Origin: WHSW01 sp963846165
GTDB lineage: Bacteria > Actinomycetota > Thermoleophilia > Solirubrobacterales > 70-9
Direction of reading: 5' to 3'
Assembly (NCBI GenBank): GCA_963846165.1
Contig: CAWJUU010000005.1
Location: 1-64,000, forward strand
DNA: 64,000 bases
In this document: positions 53,118 to 62,866 of the stretch, one piece after another
Position numbering within the stretch: the first letter of the stretch is position 1
Layout: each line of letters opens with the position of its first letter
Position numbers and translations under genes: made by a program
Notes under the pieces: generated by a model
The model's database searches: none
Told to the model about the DNA's origin: nothing
What the model saw: the letters and a program-made list of their open reading frames with translations, nothing else

Positions 53118-53694
53118 GTGAGCATCTGGCTTGGCCTCGGCATCGTGATCGTGCTCGCGATCGGCGCCTTCGTCTGGCTGACCTACAACCGGATGGTCGC
53201 CCGAAGGCTCGCGGTCGACAACAGCTGGTCGCAGATCGATGTCCAGCTCCGCCGCCGCCACGACCTGATCCCGAACCTCGTCGACGCGGTGCGCGGCTAC
53301 GCCGCCCACGAGCGGGGCACCTTCGAGCGCGTCAGCGAAGCGCGCGACGACCGCGATCGCGGCGGAGCGCCCGCCGCAGCGCGCCGCGGCCGAGGGCACC
53401 CTCGGTCGCGCCACCGGCCGGCTGCTCGCCGTCGCCGAGGCCTACCCCGAGCTCGAGGCGAGCGACAACTTCTCCCAGCTCCAGACCGAGCTCAGCCGAG
53501 ACCGAGGACGGGATCGCGATCGCCCGCCGGGTCTACAACGACACGGTCGAGACCTACAACACGCTGATCCAGGTCTTTCCCGCGGTGATCGTCGCGCGCG
53601 CTGTTCGGCTTTACGGCCGCGGGAGTTCTTCGACGCCCCGGCGGAGGCCGAGGCGACGCCCGCGGTCGAGATCTCAGCGGCGCGGGGCGGCTGA
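53118..53694 (+). CDS. lemA: LemA family protein, four frameshifts
   Basis: GTG start at 53118. One N-terminal membrane helix (WLGLGIVIVLAIGAFVWLTY) then the LemA helical bundle: NRMVARRLAVDNSWSQIDVQ and RRRHDLIPNLVDAVRGYAAH. After ~53340 the frame changes four times, each by one inserted base (near 53343, 53492, 53602 and 53625). The corrected protein reads SEARTTAIAAERPPQ, ELSETEDGIAIARRVYNDTV, FPAVIVARLFGFTAREFFDA and stops at 53694 (190 residues). LemA proteins are membrane-associated with an external N-terminus and unclear function. The partner DUF2207 gene follows three bases later, the usual pair. Confidence 0.82.
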
Positions 53695-53697
53695 GCG

Positions 53698-55534
53698 ATG
53701 CGGCGTCGTCGCCTTGCCTGGGCCGGCGTCGCCGCGACGATTGCCGCGCTCGGGCTCGCGGCACCGGCGCTCGGGCGCAGCTCCGACATCGTCGACGCCG
53801 ACGTCAGGCTCAGGCTCGCCCCCGACGCCAGCCTGCTGGTCAGCGAGCGGCTCACGTTCGACTATCAGGGCAGCGTTCGAGGGCTCCTACCGCGACATCA
53901 GCCTGCGCCACGGCGAGCGAATCACCGATGTTCGCGTGAGCGAGGGTGGGCGCAACTACGAGCCGGGCGGCAACACGGCGCTCGGCAGCCACGACCGCCC
54001 CGGGGTCTTCGGCGCCGCAGTCGAGCCGGGCGCGGAGCGCGGATCGTCTGGCACTACCGCGCGACCGACCAGGACCGCACGTTCACGGTCTCCTACCGGG
54101 TGATCGGCGGGGCGGTCGCCTACGACGACGTGATCGACGTCGGCTGGGCCGTCTGGGGCGACCAGTGGGAGTTCGACCTCGAGCGACTGAGCGCCAGCCT
54201 CGCGAACCCGCGCTCGACCCGGCAGATCCGCTCTATCGCGTCTGGGGCCACCCGCGCGACGTCGAGGGCGAGACGGTGCGGGGCGAGGGCGTCGCGACGC
54301 TCGAGGCCGCCGACGTTCCCGACCACACCCTGGTCGAGATGCGGGTCACGCGTGCCACGCCGGCCGGGCCAGGACCTAAGCGGCGCGCGCGTCGCGCGCC
54401 GGCGACGGGCTGCCCGAGATCCTCGCCGCCGAGCAGGCGCTCGACGACGACTTCAACTCGCCCTTCAACCAGGCTCAAGCGCTGGATCGCGGATCACGCA
54501 CTGCTGCTCGCCCTCGTGCTGATGGGGCTCGCCGCGCTCGTTCGTCTGTCATCTGCGCCCGGCTCGCGCGCGAGCACCCGACGACCGTGGCCGAGTACCT
54601 GCCCGAGCCGCCCGACGACGCCAGCCCCGCGCTCGCCTACGGCCTCGCCCACGAGGGCGGCGACAGCACCGACACCGTGCTGGCCACGCTGCTCGACCTC
54701 GTCGACCGCGGCTACTACGAGACCAGCTCGGCGACGAGCGAGGATGAGAAGCTCGACCTCGCCCTGACCGCGCTGGACGACCGCCCCGCCGATCAGCTCA
54801 CTGACTACGAGCAGCGAGGTGCTCGAGTTCTTCGACGAGCTGCTCGCCGGCAAGACGATCGCGCTCGGCGCGATGAAGGACTGAGATCCCGCAGCACTCG
54901 GCGCTCTGGCGCGGGCGCTGGGAGCGGATGACCGAGCAAGCTCGACGCCGCCGACGAGGGCGAGCTGAGCTGGGACCGCGACCTCAACGGCTGGCGCTGG
55001 ATCCTCGCAGCGGCGCTCCTGACGCTGTTCGGGATCGTGGTCCTCGCCGACATCGCCGTCAACGAGGAGTTCATCGCGCCGGCGGCGATCGGCGTCGTGA
55101 CGCTGATCGCGGTGGTGGCGTTCCCGCGCGCCCGGCTGCGCCGGATCGACTCGGGCCACCGTCAGCGGACCGCGAGCTGGCAGGCGTTCGCGAATTGGAC
55201 CGAGGACTTCCCGCGGCTCGCCGACGACCCGCCGGCGACGCTCGAGCTCTGGAAGCGCATCCTCGTCTACGGGGTCGCGTTCGGAACCGCCGAGCGGATG
55301 ATCGAGTCCGGCCGCATCCCCGCGCCGGTGACCGAGGCCGCGAGCACGGACGGCTATCACTGGAGCTCCTACGCGTTCACCGGAGCGCTCGCCGGCAACT
55401 CGTTCGACGGCTCCTCGTTCAGCTCGTCCTTCTCCTCCCAGGTCGCGCCGGAGTCCTCGAGCAGCGGAGGCGGCGGCGGCTTCTCGGGCGGCGGAGGAGG
55501 CTTCTCGGGCGGCGGAGGCGGCGGCTCCTGGTAG
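53698..55534 (+). CDS. DUF2207 membrane protein, multiple frameshifts
   Basis: ATG 53698. Signal peptide (AGVAATIAALGLAAPALG), then an N-terminal beta domain (SDIVDADVRLRLAPDASLLV; IVWHYRATDQDRTFTVSYRV; AYDDVIDVGWAVWGDQWEFD), a membrane segment (HALLLALVLMGLAALVRL), a cytoplasmic winged region (TVLATLLDLVDRGYYETSSA; WERMT) and two more membrane segments (WILAAALLTLFGIVVLADIA), ending in GGGGGFSGGGGGFSGGGGGG-SW, the classic DUF2207 tail. Between ~53875 and ~54945 the frame changes about ten times by single bases; clean sequence returns after 54960. LemA-DUF2207 pairs are widespread; the role is unknown. The gene is probably intact in the organism. Confidence 0.72.
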
Positions 55535-55551
55535 CGGTACGCTGTCCCCCG

Positions 55552-56718
55552 ATGCTGAGGCAAGGGGGGCTCGGATCATTGGGTACGGAGGACTCACCGC
55601 CAGCGAGCGCACGGCGCGACGATCCCGATCGTTGGGCGCCGGCGGGGCTGCTCTCCAACCCGCCGCTGCTTGACCGCCTCCGCTGGCGCGAGGGGATCCG
55701 GCCGCAGACGCTGATCTCTCGCGACCGCGGCCTGATGGCGCGGACGTTCGGCACCCTCTACCTGGTCGGGGGGCTGGTCGGGTTCGTGATCCTCGCGATC
55801 GGCGACAGCGCCGATCGCAACGACGCCGCGATCGCCGTGATCAGCGTCGTCTCCCTGGCGCTTGCAGCGGTCTGCTTCGTCGTCTACAGGCGGCTGCCGG
55901 CCGGCTTCTTCGCCGCCCTGGTCACCTTCGGCACCCTTTTGATCACAGGCGGCGCGGCCGCCGCCGACGGGATCGAGGGTGTCTACGGGTTCTTCTATGT
56001 CTGGGTCGTCTTTCCGTCGTTCCTGTTCTTCAGCCCGCGGGTCGCGGCCCTGCAGTCGCTGCTCGCCGCCGGCGCTTATGCGGTCGTCCTGTTCGCCAAT
56101 GACGCCGAGTTCGCCGTCAACCTGCTGGTCAGCGCGGTGGCGACGATCGGCACCACCGGTGCGCTGATCGGCCTGCTGATGGCGAGGGTCGAGCGGGTCG
56201 CGGTCGGCCTCGCCGCGGACGCCCACACCGACCCGGTGACCGCGATCGCCAACCGCCGGGACTTCGACGAGCGCTTCGAGCGCGCGGTCGAGCGCGCGCG
56301 GCGGTCCGACCGCCCGCTCGCGCTGGTGATCTGCGACCTCGATCGGTTCAAGCAAGTCAACGACGAGCTCGGCCACGAGGAGGGCGACGTGGCGCTGCGC
56401 CGGGCGGCCGAGGCGATCACCGCCGCCGTGCGCTCGATGGACGCGGTCGCGCGGCTCGGCGGCGAGGAGTTCGGGGTCATCCTCCCCGACACCGACACCG
56501 AAATGGCGACCCAGGTGGCCGAGCGGGTGCGGGGTGCGATCACCGACGAGTTCGAGGCCTATCCGGTATCGCTGACGGCGAGCTGCGGCGTCGCCTCCAC
56601 GCGTGATGCGATCGAGTCCGAGGAAGGCCTGTTTCGCGCCGCCGACAACGCCCTTTATGCGGCCAAGCGCGCGGGGCGCAACCGCACCGTCGCCCACGGC
56701 GACGAGAGCGAAGGCTGA
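55552..56718 (+). CDS. GGDEF-domain diguanylate cyclase
   Basis: 388 residues from ATG 55552. A basic N-terminal stretch is followed by about six membrane segments (~60-215; e.g. TLYLVGGLVGFVILAIG, LALAAVCFVVYRRLPAGFFA), a sensor module, then a C-terminal GGDEF domain: DPVTAIANRRDFDERF, VICDLDRFKQVNDELGHEEG, ARLGGEEFGVILPDTD with an intact GGEEF active site, and NALYAAKRAGRNR. An RSMD five residues before GGEEF is a canonical I-site (RxxD), so c-di-GMP product inhibition is likely. It would make c-di-GMP in response to a membrane signal, possibly linking to exopolysaccharide control. Confidence 0.93.
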   Translation: MLRQGGLGSLGTEDSPPASARRDDPDRWAPAGLLSNPPLLDRLRWREGIRPQTLISRDRGLMARTFGTLYLVGGLVGFVILAIGDSADRNDAAIAVISVVSLALAAVCFVVYRRLPAGFFAALVTFGTLLITGGAAAADGIEGVYGFFYVWVVFPSFLFFSPRVAALQSLLAAGAYAVVLFANDAEFAVNLLVSAVATIGTTGALIGLLMARVERVAVGLAADAHTDPVTAIANRRDFDERFERAVERARRSDRPLALVICDLDRFKQVNDELGHEEGDVALRRAAEAITAAVRSMDAVARLGGEEFGVILPDTDTEMATQVAERVRGAITDEFEAYPVSLTASCGVASTRDAIESEEGLFRAADNALYAAKRAGRNRTVAHGDESEG

Positions 56719-56736
56719 GATCGTTCGCGACCCGAA

Positions 56737-59576
56737 TCAACGGTCGCGCACGTACTCCTCACCCGCACGGCGCCAGACCCGCTTGCCCGACGGCACGCCC
56801 TTGGCGCGCAGGGGGGCGGTGCTCGGCCGGTACCAGGTGGTGACCGGGATCTCGTCGACGACCCAGACAAGGTCGGGGCGCTCGTCGGCGGAGACGACCG
56901 AGAGCGCTTCGGTGATCGTCTCGGCGTCGAGCTCGCCGCCGTCGAGCAAGGTGACCGCGGCGACCGCCACCTGTGTCTGCGGCGTTTCCGGCGCCTCGGC
57001 GGCAACCCCGTAGACGACCGCGAGGTCGATCGCGTCGACGTCGCCGAGCGCGTCCATGATCGGGAACCCGGCGACGTAGCCGTGGGCGGTGGGGATCAGC
57101 GCCGCGACGTGGTCGACGAGCCACAGGTCGCCGTCGTCGTCGACGCGGAAGAGGTCGCCGGTCGCGAGCCAGGCATCGTCGGGCTCGAACAGGCCGCGCA
57201 GCGGGCTCTCGCTGGTCGAGACGACGCCGCGCAGCCGGGTGAGCAGCATCCCGACCTCGCCCGGCCCGCACTCGACCGCGAAGCCGTCGGGGCGCTCGCG
57301 CAAGCGGCCCTCGGCGATCTCGTAGGCGGCGAGGCGCACCTCGGCGCTGCCGGGCAGCGGACGCCCCTTGCAGCCCGGCTTCTCGCCGGTCAGGTTGACC
57401 AGGATCGCCTCGCCCTCGGTTGAGGCGTAGAACTCGAGCACCCGCGCCGGGGCAAAGCGCTTTGCGACCCGCCGCCAGAGCCCGCGCGGCATCCCGGCGC
57501 CGATGAACAGCCGCACCGGGTGGTGGTACTCGGCCGCGTCGGGGGGCGCCGCCGCAATCTCTCGGAGCATCGTCCAGGTGTAGGAGGCGACCGTGATCCC
57601 GTAGCGGCGCACCTCCTCCCAGAAGGTCTCGGGGTCGAAGTCGCGTGCGATCGCCAGCCGGGCGCCGCCGGCGATCGCCCCGCCCAGGCTCATCAGCAGG
57701 CCGGACGGGTGATAGATCGGCGTCACCGCGTAGACGGTGTCGGCGCCCGAGAGCGCCGCAGCCGATGCGGTCGCGAACGCCGACAGCGCCCAGCGCCCGT
57801 TGGTGACCCGGTTGGCGCGCGTGCGCTCGCCCTCGCCGGTGAAGAGGATGAAGGCGAGGTCGCTGGCCCGGCCCGGGTTCGGCGCATACCACGCCGGGAC
57901 CTCGACCTGGTCGGGGTCGATTCGCTCCATGTCGGTCACCCCGCGGCCGAGGTCGCGCTCCTCACCGCCGCCGCCGAGCACCAGCACGTCGCCGCCGCCC
58001 GCCTCGCGCGCCCGCTCGGCGAGCTCGGGGTCGGCGACGATCCGGGTCACCTGGCCGAGCTCGGCCTCGCGCTCGACCGGGCCGTCGGGCCGCATCAGCA
58101 CGGCGACGGCGCCGAGCCGGTTGAGCGCCGCGACCACCGAGAGCCCGCTCGGGCGGGTGCGCATCAGCACGCCGACGTGCTCGCCCTGGCGCACGCCGAG
58201 CGAGAGCAGGCCGCGGACGACGTTGTCGACGCGACGCTTGGCAGCCGCGTGGTCATAGGCGCGATCCTCGAACAGGAAGAAGTCGGCGTCGGGCGTTTCG
58301 CGCGCCTGTTCGTCGAGCAGCAGCCCGAGCGAGACCCGCGTGTGGGGGCGCAGCCGGCCGAGCCGTGCGAGCCGCGGGAGCTGGCCCGTGACCTCCTCGG
58401 CGAGCACCCGCACGCCGCCGACGGTCCGCGACGCGGCCCCGGTCAGCGAGCGAGCGAGCCCGGCCCCGACCCCGGCGGCGAGCCCGAGGCCGACGCCGAG
58501 CCGGGTCCCGACCCCCGGCGGCTCGGGGTCGGGCCGCCTCCTCCCAGACTCCCCTGATCCGCTCGGGCAACTCGTCCTCTCCCGAGCGCCAGCGCGTCCA
58601 GCCCGCGACCGCCGGCCAGGTGGTCGCGGTCGCGGTCGAGCCGACGACGAGCCCGAAGTGCCCGGCGCGCAGCGCGAGCTCGTAGACGTCGGCTCGCGGG
58701 GCGGCGCGGACGATCGCGCGGACCGCGCCCGCGGGCGCGATCTCGTCCACCTCGCCGACCACGGTCAGCACCGGACACTCGATGTCGGCGAGGGTCACCG
58801 TGCGGTCCTCGATCACGAAGCCGCCCTGGAGCATCCGGTTGTGGGCGATGAACTGGCGCATGAAGTCGGCGACGGCGGGCCCCGGCCAGGCGACCCAGCC
58901 CTTCGCCCATCAGGAAGCGGCGCTGGCGCTCGCGCGGCAGCAGCGCCTCGCGGTCGTGGAGCTGGCGCACGAAGTCGACCTGCTGGCGCAGCGACTTGAC
59001 CGGATCGAGCAGGCGAAAGCCGGTCCTGCTCATCCATGCGGGGACCGCGGTGCGCCCGAACACACCGGCGAGCAAGCCGGCGGCGGACTCGGCGACCTCC
59101 TCGGGGATCCCGAGCGGCAGCGCGCCGCGGGTATCGACCGGGCTGCCGAAGGTGATCACGGTCTCGATCCCTTCGCCGCGCAGGTAGGCCGCCGCCTGGT
59201 AGCAGAACATCCCACCCTGCGAGTAGCCGCCCAGGTGGACGTCGCGCCCGGTCGCCCGGCGGACCCGCTCGACCGCGTCGGCGACCGCGACCACGTGGTC
59301 GGCGAGGTCGCGCTCGAGCCCTCCCTCCTCGCGCTCGGGAGCGCCGAAGTCGACGACCCAGGGGTCGGCTCCGTGCTCGTGCAGGACCGAGACCGCGCTC
59401 GAGGACGGCGAGACGTCGTAGACGTCGGCCGCGAGCATCAGCGGCGGCACCAGGACCAGCGGCGCACCGACGGCCTCGTCGGCGTAGTAGCGCCGCAGCC
59501 GGTAGACCGGCCCCTCGGCGACGACCTCGAACGGCGACGGCTGCTCGTCGGTCTCCAGGCCACCGAATCGCGCCAC
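56737..59576 (-). CDS. Fusion of PhaC-like/alpha-beta hydrolase and AMP-binding (acyl-CoA-synthetase-like) domains, two frameshifts
   Basis: From GTG 59576. Residues ~1-330 are a PhaC-like hydrolase: VLVPPLMLAADVYDVSPSSS, nucleophile elbow GGYSQGGMF with Ser ~119 where PHA synthases have Cys, and His in RAGHFGLVVG. Residues ~385-945 are an adenylate-forming domain: FYASTEGEAILVNLTGE (A5), ATGDLFRVDDDGDLWLVDH (A7), but a degenerate P-loop FILFTGEGERTRANRV. One base too many in the CCC at ~58902-58904 and in CCCCC 58512-58516 break it; without them it is 946 codons. Upstream codons (NLIPETITKPASRIG) look native, so the start may be an ATC or altered ATG at 59648. It probably activates or transfers an acyl group. 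Confidence 0.82.
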
Positions 59577-59685
59577 CTCGAACGCGTTCTGCGCCGCGGC
59601 GCCGATCCGCGACGCCGGCTTCGTGATCGTCTCCGGGATCAGGTTGATCCGCGGACGCTACCGGGCATCCGGGCGACGACGGCGC

Positions 59686-60708
59686 TCAGGATCCTCTCGC
59701 GCGCTCGAGGATCTCGAGCACCTCGACGGCGTCGCGGGGATCGACCGGGACGGGGCTCGCGGCCGTGAGCGCCCTGACGAACCCTTCGTAGAAGCGCGGC
59801 CAGGCGCCGTTCTCGGAGCGGACCGGCTCGCCGTCGTCGCCGCGGAACAGCCGCCCCCACGAATCCGGGAGCTCGACGCCCCAATCCGCGTCGTCGTCGG
59901 GTCGCCGCCCGGCGCGCAGCGCGTCCTCCTGGCCGTCGAGGCCGTCGACGACGTACGCCGCGCGACTGCCGAGTGCCCGCAGGCGGGGTGCGGGCGCGGC
60001 GGCCACCGACGACGCCCACAGGTGGCTGTGTACACCAGATTCGTGCTCGAGCGCGACGAACACGTCGTCGTCCGCCGGGCCGCTCCGTCGATGGTCGACC
60101 TCGCCGTGAACATCGCGGACCGGGCCGAACAGACTCAGGGCCTGGTCGACGAGGTGGGTGCCGAGATCCAGCAGCACGCCGCCGCCGTCCTCCGGGGGCG
60201 TCGTCTCGCGCCAGGCATCGCCACGAGCCTCCGGCCGCCAGCGCTCGAACCGCGACTCGTAGCGAAATACGTCGCCGAGCGCGCCTTCGTCGATCAGGCG
60301 CCGGAGCGTGAGCTGATCGGAGTCCCAGCGGCGGTTGTGAAAAACGGTCAGCACGGCTCCACGGCGCTCGGAGCGCTCGACGAGCTCGCGAGCGACGGCG
60401 CTCGTCGGTGCCAGGGGCTTGTCGACGACGACGGCGAGCCCGGACTCGATCGCCTGCGAGGCGAGCTCGGCGTGCGCGGAGTTGGGCGTCGCGACGACGA
60501 CCAGCTCGTATTCTGACGCTCGCTCCCAGATCGCCTCCGGGCGACCCTCGATGCGCACAGCCGGGTACCGGCGTCGGGCCTCGGCGGCACGGTCGCGGTT
60601 ACCGGTGACGACCGTGGTCAGAGCGAGGCCGGGTGTGGCGGCGATCAGCGGCGCGTGAAAGACCGCGCCCGCGAGCCCGAACCCGATCAGCGCCGCTCGG
60701 AGCTCCAT
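59686..60708 (-). CDS. Gfo/Idh/MocA family oxidoreductase
   Basis: 340 residues from ATG 60708, seven bases after the LLM-enzyme stop. N-terminal NAD(P) fold LRAALIGFGLAGAVFHAPLI, then VVVATPNSAHAELASQAIES, the family catalytic Lys in VVVDKPLAPT (E/D-K-P), FHNRRWDSDQLTLRRLI, and DLGTHLVDQALSLFG with the active-site His. Members oxidise or reduce sugars and inositols at a carbinol carbon. It is the last gene of the sugar ABC transporter unit, so it probably acts on the imported sugar or its derivative. Confidence 0.9.
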   Translation of the reverse strand: MELRAALIGFGLAGAVFHAPLIAATPGLALTTVVTGNRDRAAEARRRYPAVRIEGRPEAIWERASEYELVVVATPNSAHAELASQAIESGLAVVVDKPLAPTSAVARELVERSERRGAVLTVFHNRRWDSDQLTLRRLIDEGALGDVFRYESRFERWRPEARGDAWRETTPPEDGGGVLLDLGTHLVDQALSLFGPVRDVHGEVDHRRSGPADDDVFVALEHESGVHSHLWASSVAAAPAPRLRALGSRAAYVVDGLDGQEDALRAGRRPDDDADWGVELPDSWGRLFRGDDGEPVRSENGAWPRFYEGFVRALTAASPVPVDPRDAVEVLEILERARGS

Positions 60709-60715
60709 CGGCGGG

Positions 60716-61612
60716 CTACCCGCCCGTCGCGGGTGCAGGCGAGCTCGTCCGCGGCGGCCCGGCATCGATCCGCTCTCGCATCGCCTCGAGCGGGCCGCGA
60801 AACCAGCCGAGCTTCTCGATCCACCAGGTCAGGCCGGCGTCCCGATAGGCGTCCACCGTGGCGAGGTCGCGGGCTGGATCCCGGCCCCCTGTCTGTCCCT
60901 CGATGATCACGTCGAACGGGGTCGTCGCCCGGCGCTCGCCGATCGTGTATTCGGCGATCTCGGCCAGCTGGCCGGGGCTCATGGTCTCGTTCTCGCCGAC
61001 ATCGCGGTGGGTCGGGAAGACGCCGTCCCAGCGGGCGGCCCTCCGAAATGGCCGTCGCGCGGGCCAGCGGCCGGCGATCCAGATCGGGATTCGCGGCCGC
61101 TGCACCGGCGTCGGCCGAAAGCTCGCGTCGCGGACCGTCAGGTGCTCTCCGTCATAGTCGAACGGCTCGCCGCTCCAGAGCCCGGCCAGGACCTCGAGCC
61201 CCTCGTCGAGCCGTGCGGCCCGCAACCGCGGGTCGGGGTCCTCGCCAAACGCCTCGAACTCCTGCTCGCCGAGCGATCCGAGGCCGGCCCCGAAGACGAG
61301 ACGTCCCGCCGAGAGAACGTCGAGCGAGACGGTCTCACGGGCCACCTTCTGCGGCCGGCGGCGGGCAAGCGCGCAGACGAGCACGCCGAGGCGCATCCTC
61401 TCGGTGCTCGCCGCCAGGGCGCCCACCGCGACCCACGGATCCGCGACCGCGGCGTCGGGATCTCGATACGCCAGGTGGTCCCAGACGAAGAATCCGTCCC
61501 ACCCGGCGGCCTCCGCCCGCCGGCCGAGCTCGACCAACAGCCGTACGTCCCCGTACTCGCGAACGTTCGGGGCGCCGATCGCGAAACGGATGGGTGGATC
61601 GGTCCCGATCAG
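60716..61612 (-). CDS. LLM class flavin/F420-dependent oxidoreductase
   Basis: About 298 residues. The frame has no ATG/GTG/TTG at its beginning. A CTG at 61612 overlaps the permease stop as CTGA, so CTG initiation or an altered ATGA is likely. Luciferase-like monooxygenase pattern: GWDGFFVWDHLAYRDPDAAV, PWVAVGALAASTERMRLGVL, VARETVSLDVLSAGRLVFGA, PVQRPRIPIWIAGRWPARRP. Such TIM-barrel enzymes use FMN or F420; actinobacterial sugar-phosphate dehydrogenases of the FGD type belong here. The location between a sugar permease and a Gfo/Idh/MocA enzyme supports sugar oxidation. Confidence 0.85.
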   Translation of the reverse strand: MIGTDPPIRFAIGAPNVREYGDVRLLVELGRRAEAAGWDGFFVWDHLAYRDPDAAVADPWVAVGALAASTERMRLGVLVCALARRRPQKVARETVSLDVLSAGRLVFGAGLGSLGEQEFEAFGEDPDPRLRAARLDEGLEVLAGLWSGEPFDYDGEHLTVRDASFRPTPVQRPRIPIWIAGRWPARRPFRRAARWDGVFPTHRDVGENETMSPGQLAEIAEYTIGERRATTPFDVIIEGQTGGRDPARDLATVDAYRDAGLTWWIEKLGWFRGPLEAMRERIDAGPPRTSSPAPATGG

Positions 61613-62811
61613 CCCGGTTCGCGGCTGCGCCGCGCGAGCGCGTCGATCGTCACCGCCGCGAGCAGAACCGCGCCGGTGATGATGAACTTGATGTCCGACT
61701 CGTAGCCGAGCAGGTCCATGCCGTTCGAGATCGAGCCGATCACGATCGCGCCGAGCAGGGCGGACCAGACGAACCCGCGGCCGCCGAACAGGCTCGTGCC
61801 GGCGATCACCGGGCCCGCGATCGCGAGCAGGAGCAGATCGCCGCTGCCGGATTGCTGGTTGACCGCCAGCAGCCGCGAGGCCGCCAGAATCCCGCCGAAG
61901 GCCGCAAGCGTCGAGCAGAGCGCGAAGACGCTCACCTTGATCCGGTTGATCTGGATCCCGGCCCGGCGCGCCGCCTCGGTGTTGCCGCCGACGGCGAAGA
62001 TGTGGCGTCCGTAACGGGTCCGCTCGGTGATGAATGCGAAGATCGCGCACAGCACGACGACGATCAGTGCCGCCAGCGGCACGCCGCGATCGGCGTTCAG
62101 GATCAACACCGCGGCGATCAGCGCGCCCGCGATCAAGGCGATTCTCAGCCCGGTGACGACAAGCGCCTGCGCCTCGAGCCCGGCCAGAAGTCGACGCCGG
62201 CGAGCCATCAGAAGGCTCGCCGCGTAGGCGGCGATCGCGGCGATCGCGATCGCCCAGCCGACCGCGGGCTCGAAGAAGGTCGTGGTCAGGTCGGTGATGA
62301 TGCTCGGCGGCAGGTTGATCGAGCCCGTGTCGCCGAGCACGAGCAGCTGCACGCCCTGCCAGCCGAGCAGGCCGGCGAGCGTGACCACGAACGACGGAAT
62401 CCCGAAGACGGTGACGAAGAAGCCGTTGAAGAGCCCGATCGCGGTGCCGACCAGGAGGCCTGCGACGAGCGCGAGCTCGGGCGCCAGGCCCTCGTTGACG
62501 CTGAGCACCGCCATCACCGAGGCGGCGAGCCCGCTGACTGCGCCGACCGAGAGGTCGATCTCGCCGAGCAGCAGCACCAGTACGACCCCGATCGAGATCG
62601 TCGCCACGGCGGCGATCTGAAGCGTGAGGTTCGAGAGGTTGACCGCGCTCAGGAAGCGGTCGTTGGAGAGCTGGAAGATCGTCCAGATGACCGCGATCGC
62701 GATCAGCACCCGGACCGAGCCGAAGTCGGGCTGGGCGAGTCGGCGCAGCGCGCGGCCGAGCGAGAAGCCCTCCCCCTCGGGCTCGGTGGCGGTCGTCGTC
62801 GCGCCGGTCAC
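61609..62811 (-). CDS. Sugar ABC transporter permease (XylH-like)
   Basis: 400 residues from GTG 62811; the open frame extends to 62949 but that part is low-complexity and overlaps the ATPase gene. About ten membrane segments. The BPD_transp_2 signature is present: GEIDLSVGAVSGLAASVMAV, VTLAGLLGWQGVQLLVLGD, RHIFAVGGNTEAARRAGI and GTSLFGGRGFVWSALLGAIV. It forms the translocation path for a pentose or related sugar together with the ATPase and binding protein upstream. A repeat-family copy sits between the ATPase stop and this start. Confidence 0.92.
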   Translation of the reverse strand: MTGATTTATEPEGEGFSLGRALRRLAQPDFGSVRVLIAIAVIWTIFQLSNDRFLSAVNLSNLTLQIAAVATISIGVVLVLLLGEIDLSVGAVSGLAASVMAVLSVNEGLAPELALVAGLLVGTAIGLFNGFFVTVFGIPSFVVTLAGLLGWQGVQLLVLGDTGSINLPPSIITDLTTTFFEPAVGWAIAIAAIAAYAASLLMARRRRLLAGLEAQALVVTGLRIALIAGALIAAVLILNADRGVPLAALIVVVLCAIFAFITERTRYGRHIFAVGGNTEAARRAGIQINRIKVSVFALCSTLAAFGGILAASRLLAVNQQSGSGDLLLLAIAGPVIAGTSLFGGRGFVWSALLGAIVIGSISNGMDLLGYESDIKFIITGAVLLAAVTIDALARRSREPG

Positions 62812-62820
62812 AGCAGGCCT

Positions 62821-62866
62821 CTCAACGGCGGGGCGGCTCGGCTCCGCGCTGTCGCGCTCCGCCTCA
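62821..62866 (-). repeat. Single copy of the GAGGCGGAGCG interspersed repeat
   Basis: On the - strand TGAGGCGGAGCGCGACAGCG, then CGGAGCCGAGCCGCCCCGCC and GTTGAG, close to the unit repeated at 20973-21085. It begins exactly at the TGA stop of the ATPase gene, as if inserted at the gene end. Confidence 0.65.

Noticed and set aside
53118..55534. Calling lemA and DUF2207 pseudogenes
   Set aside because: Conserved motifs persist in the alternate frames up to the natural stops and the changes are almost all single-base insertions, which fits sequencing error better than decay.
59577..59648. Confident N-terminal extension of the hydrolase-ligase fusion to 59648
   Set aside because: The extra codons look native, but no accepted start codon is present and a TAG stop lies five codons upstream of the ATC, so it is noted only.
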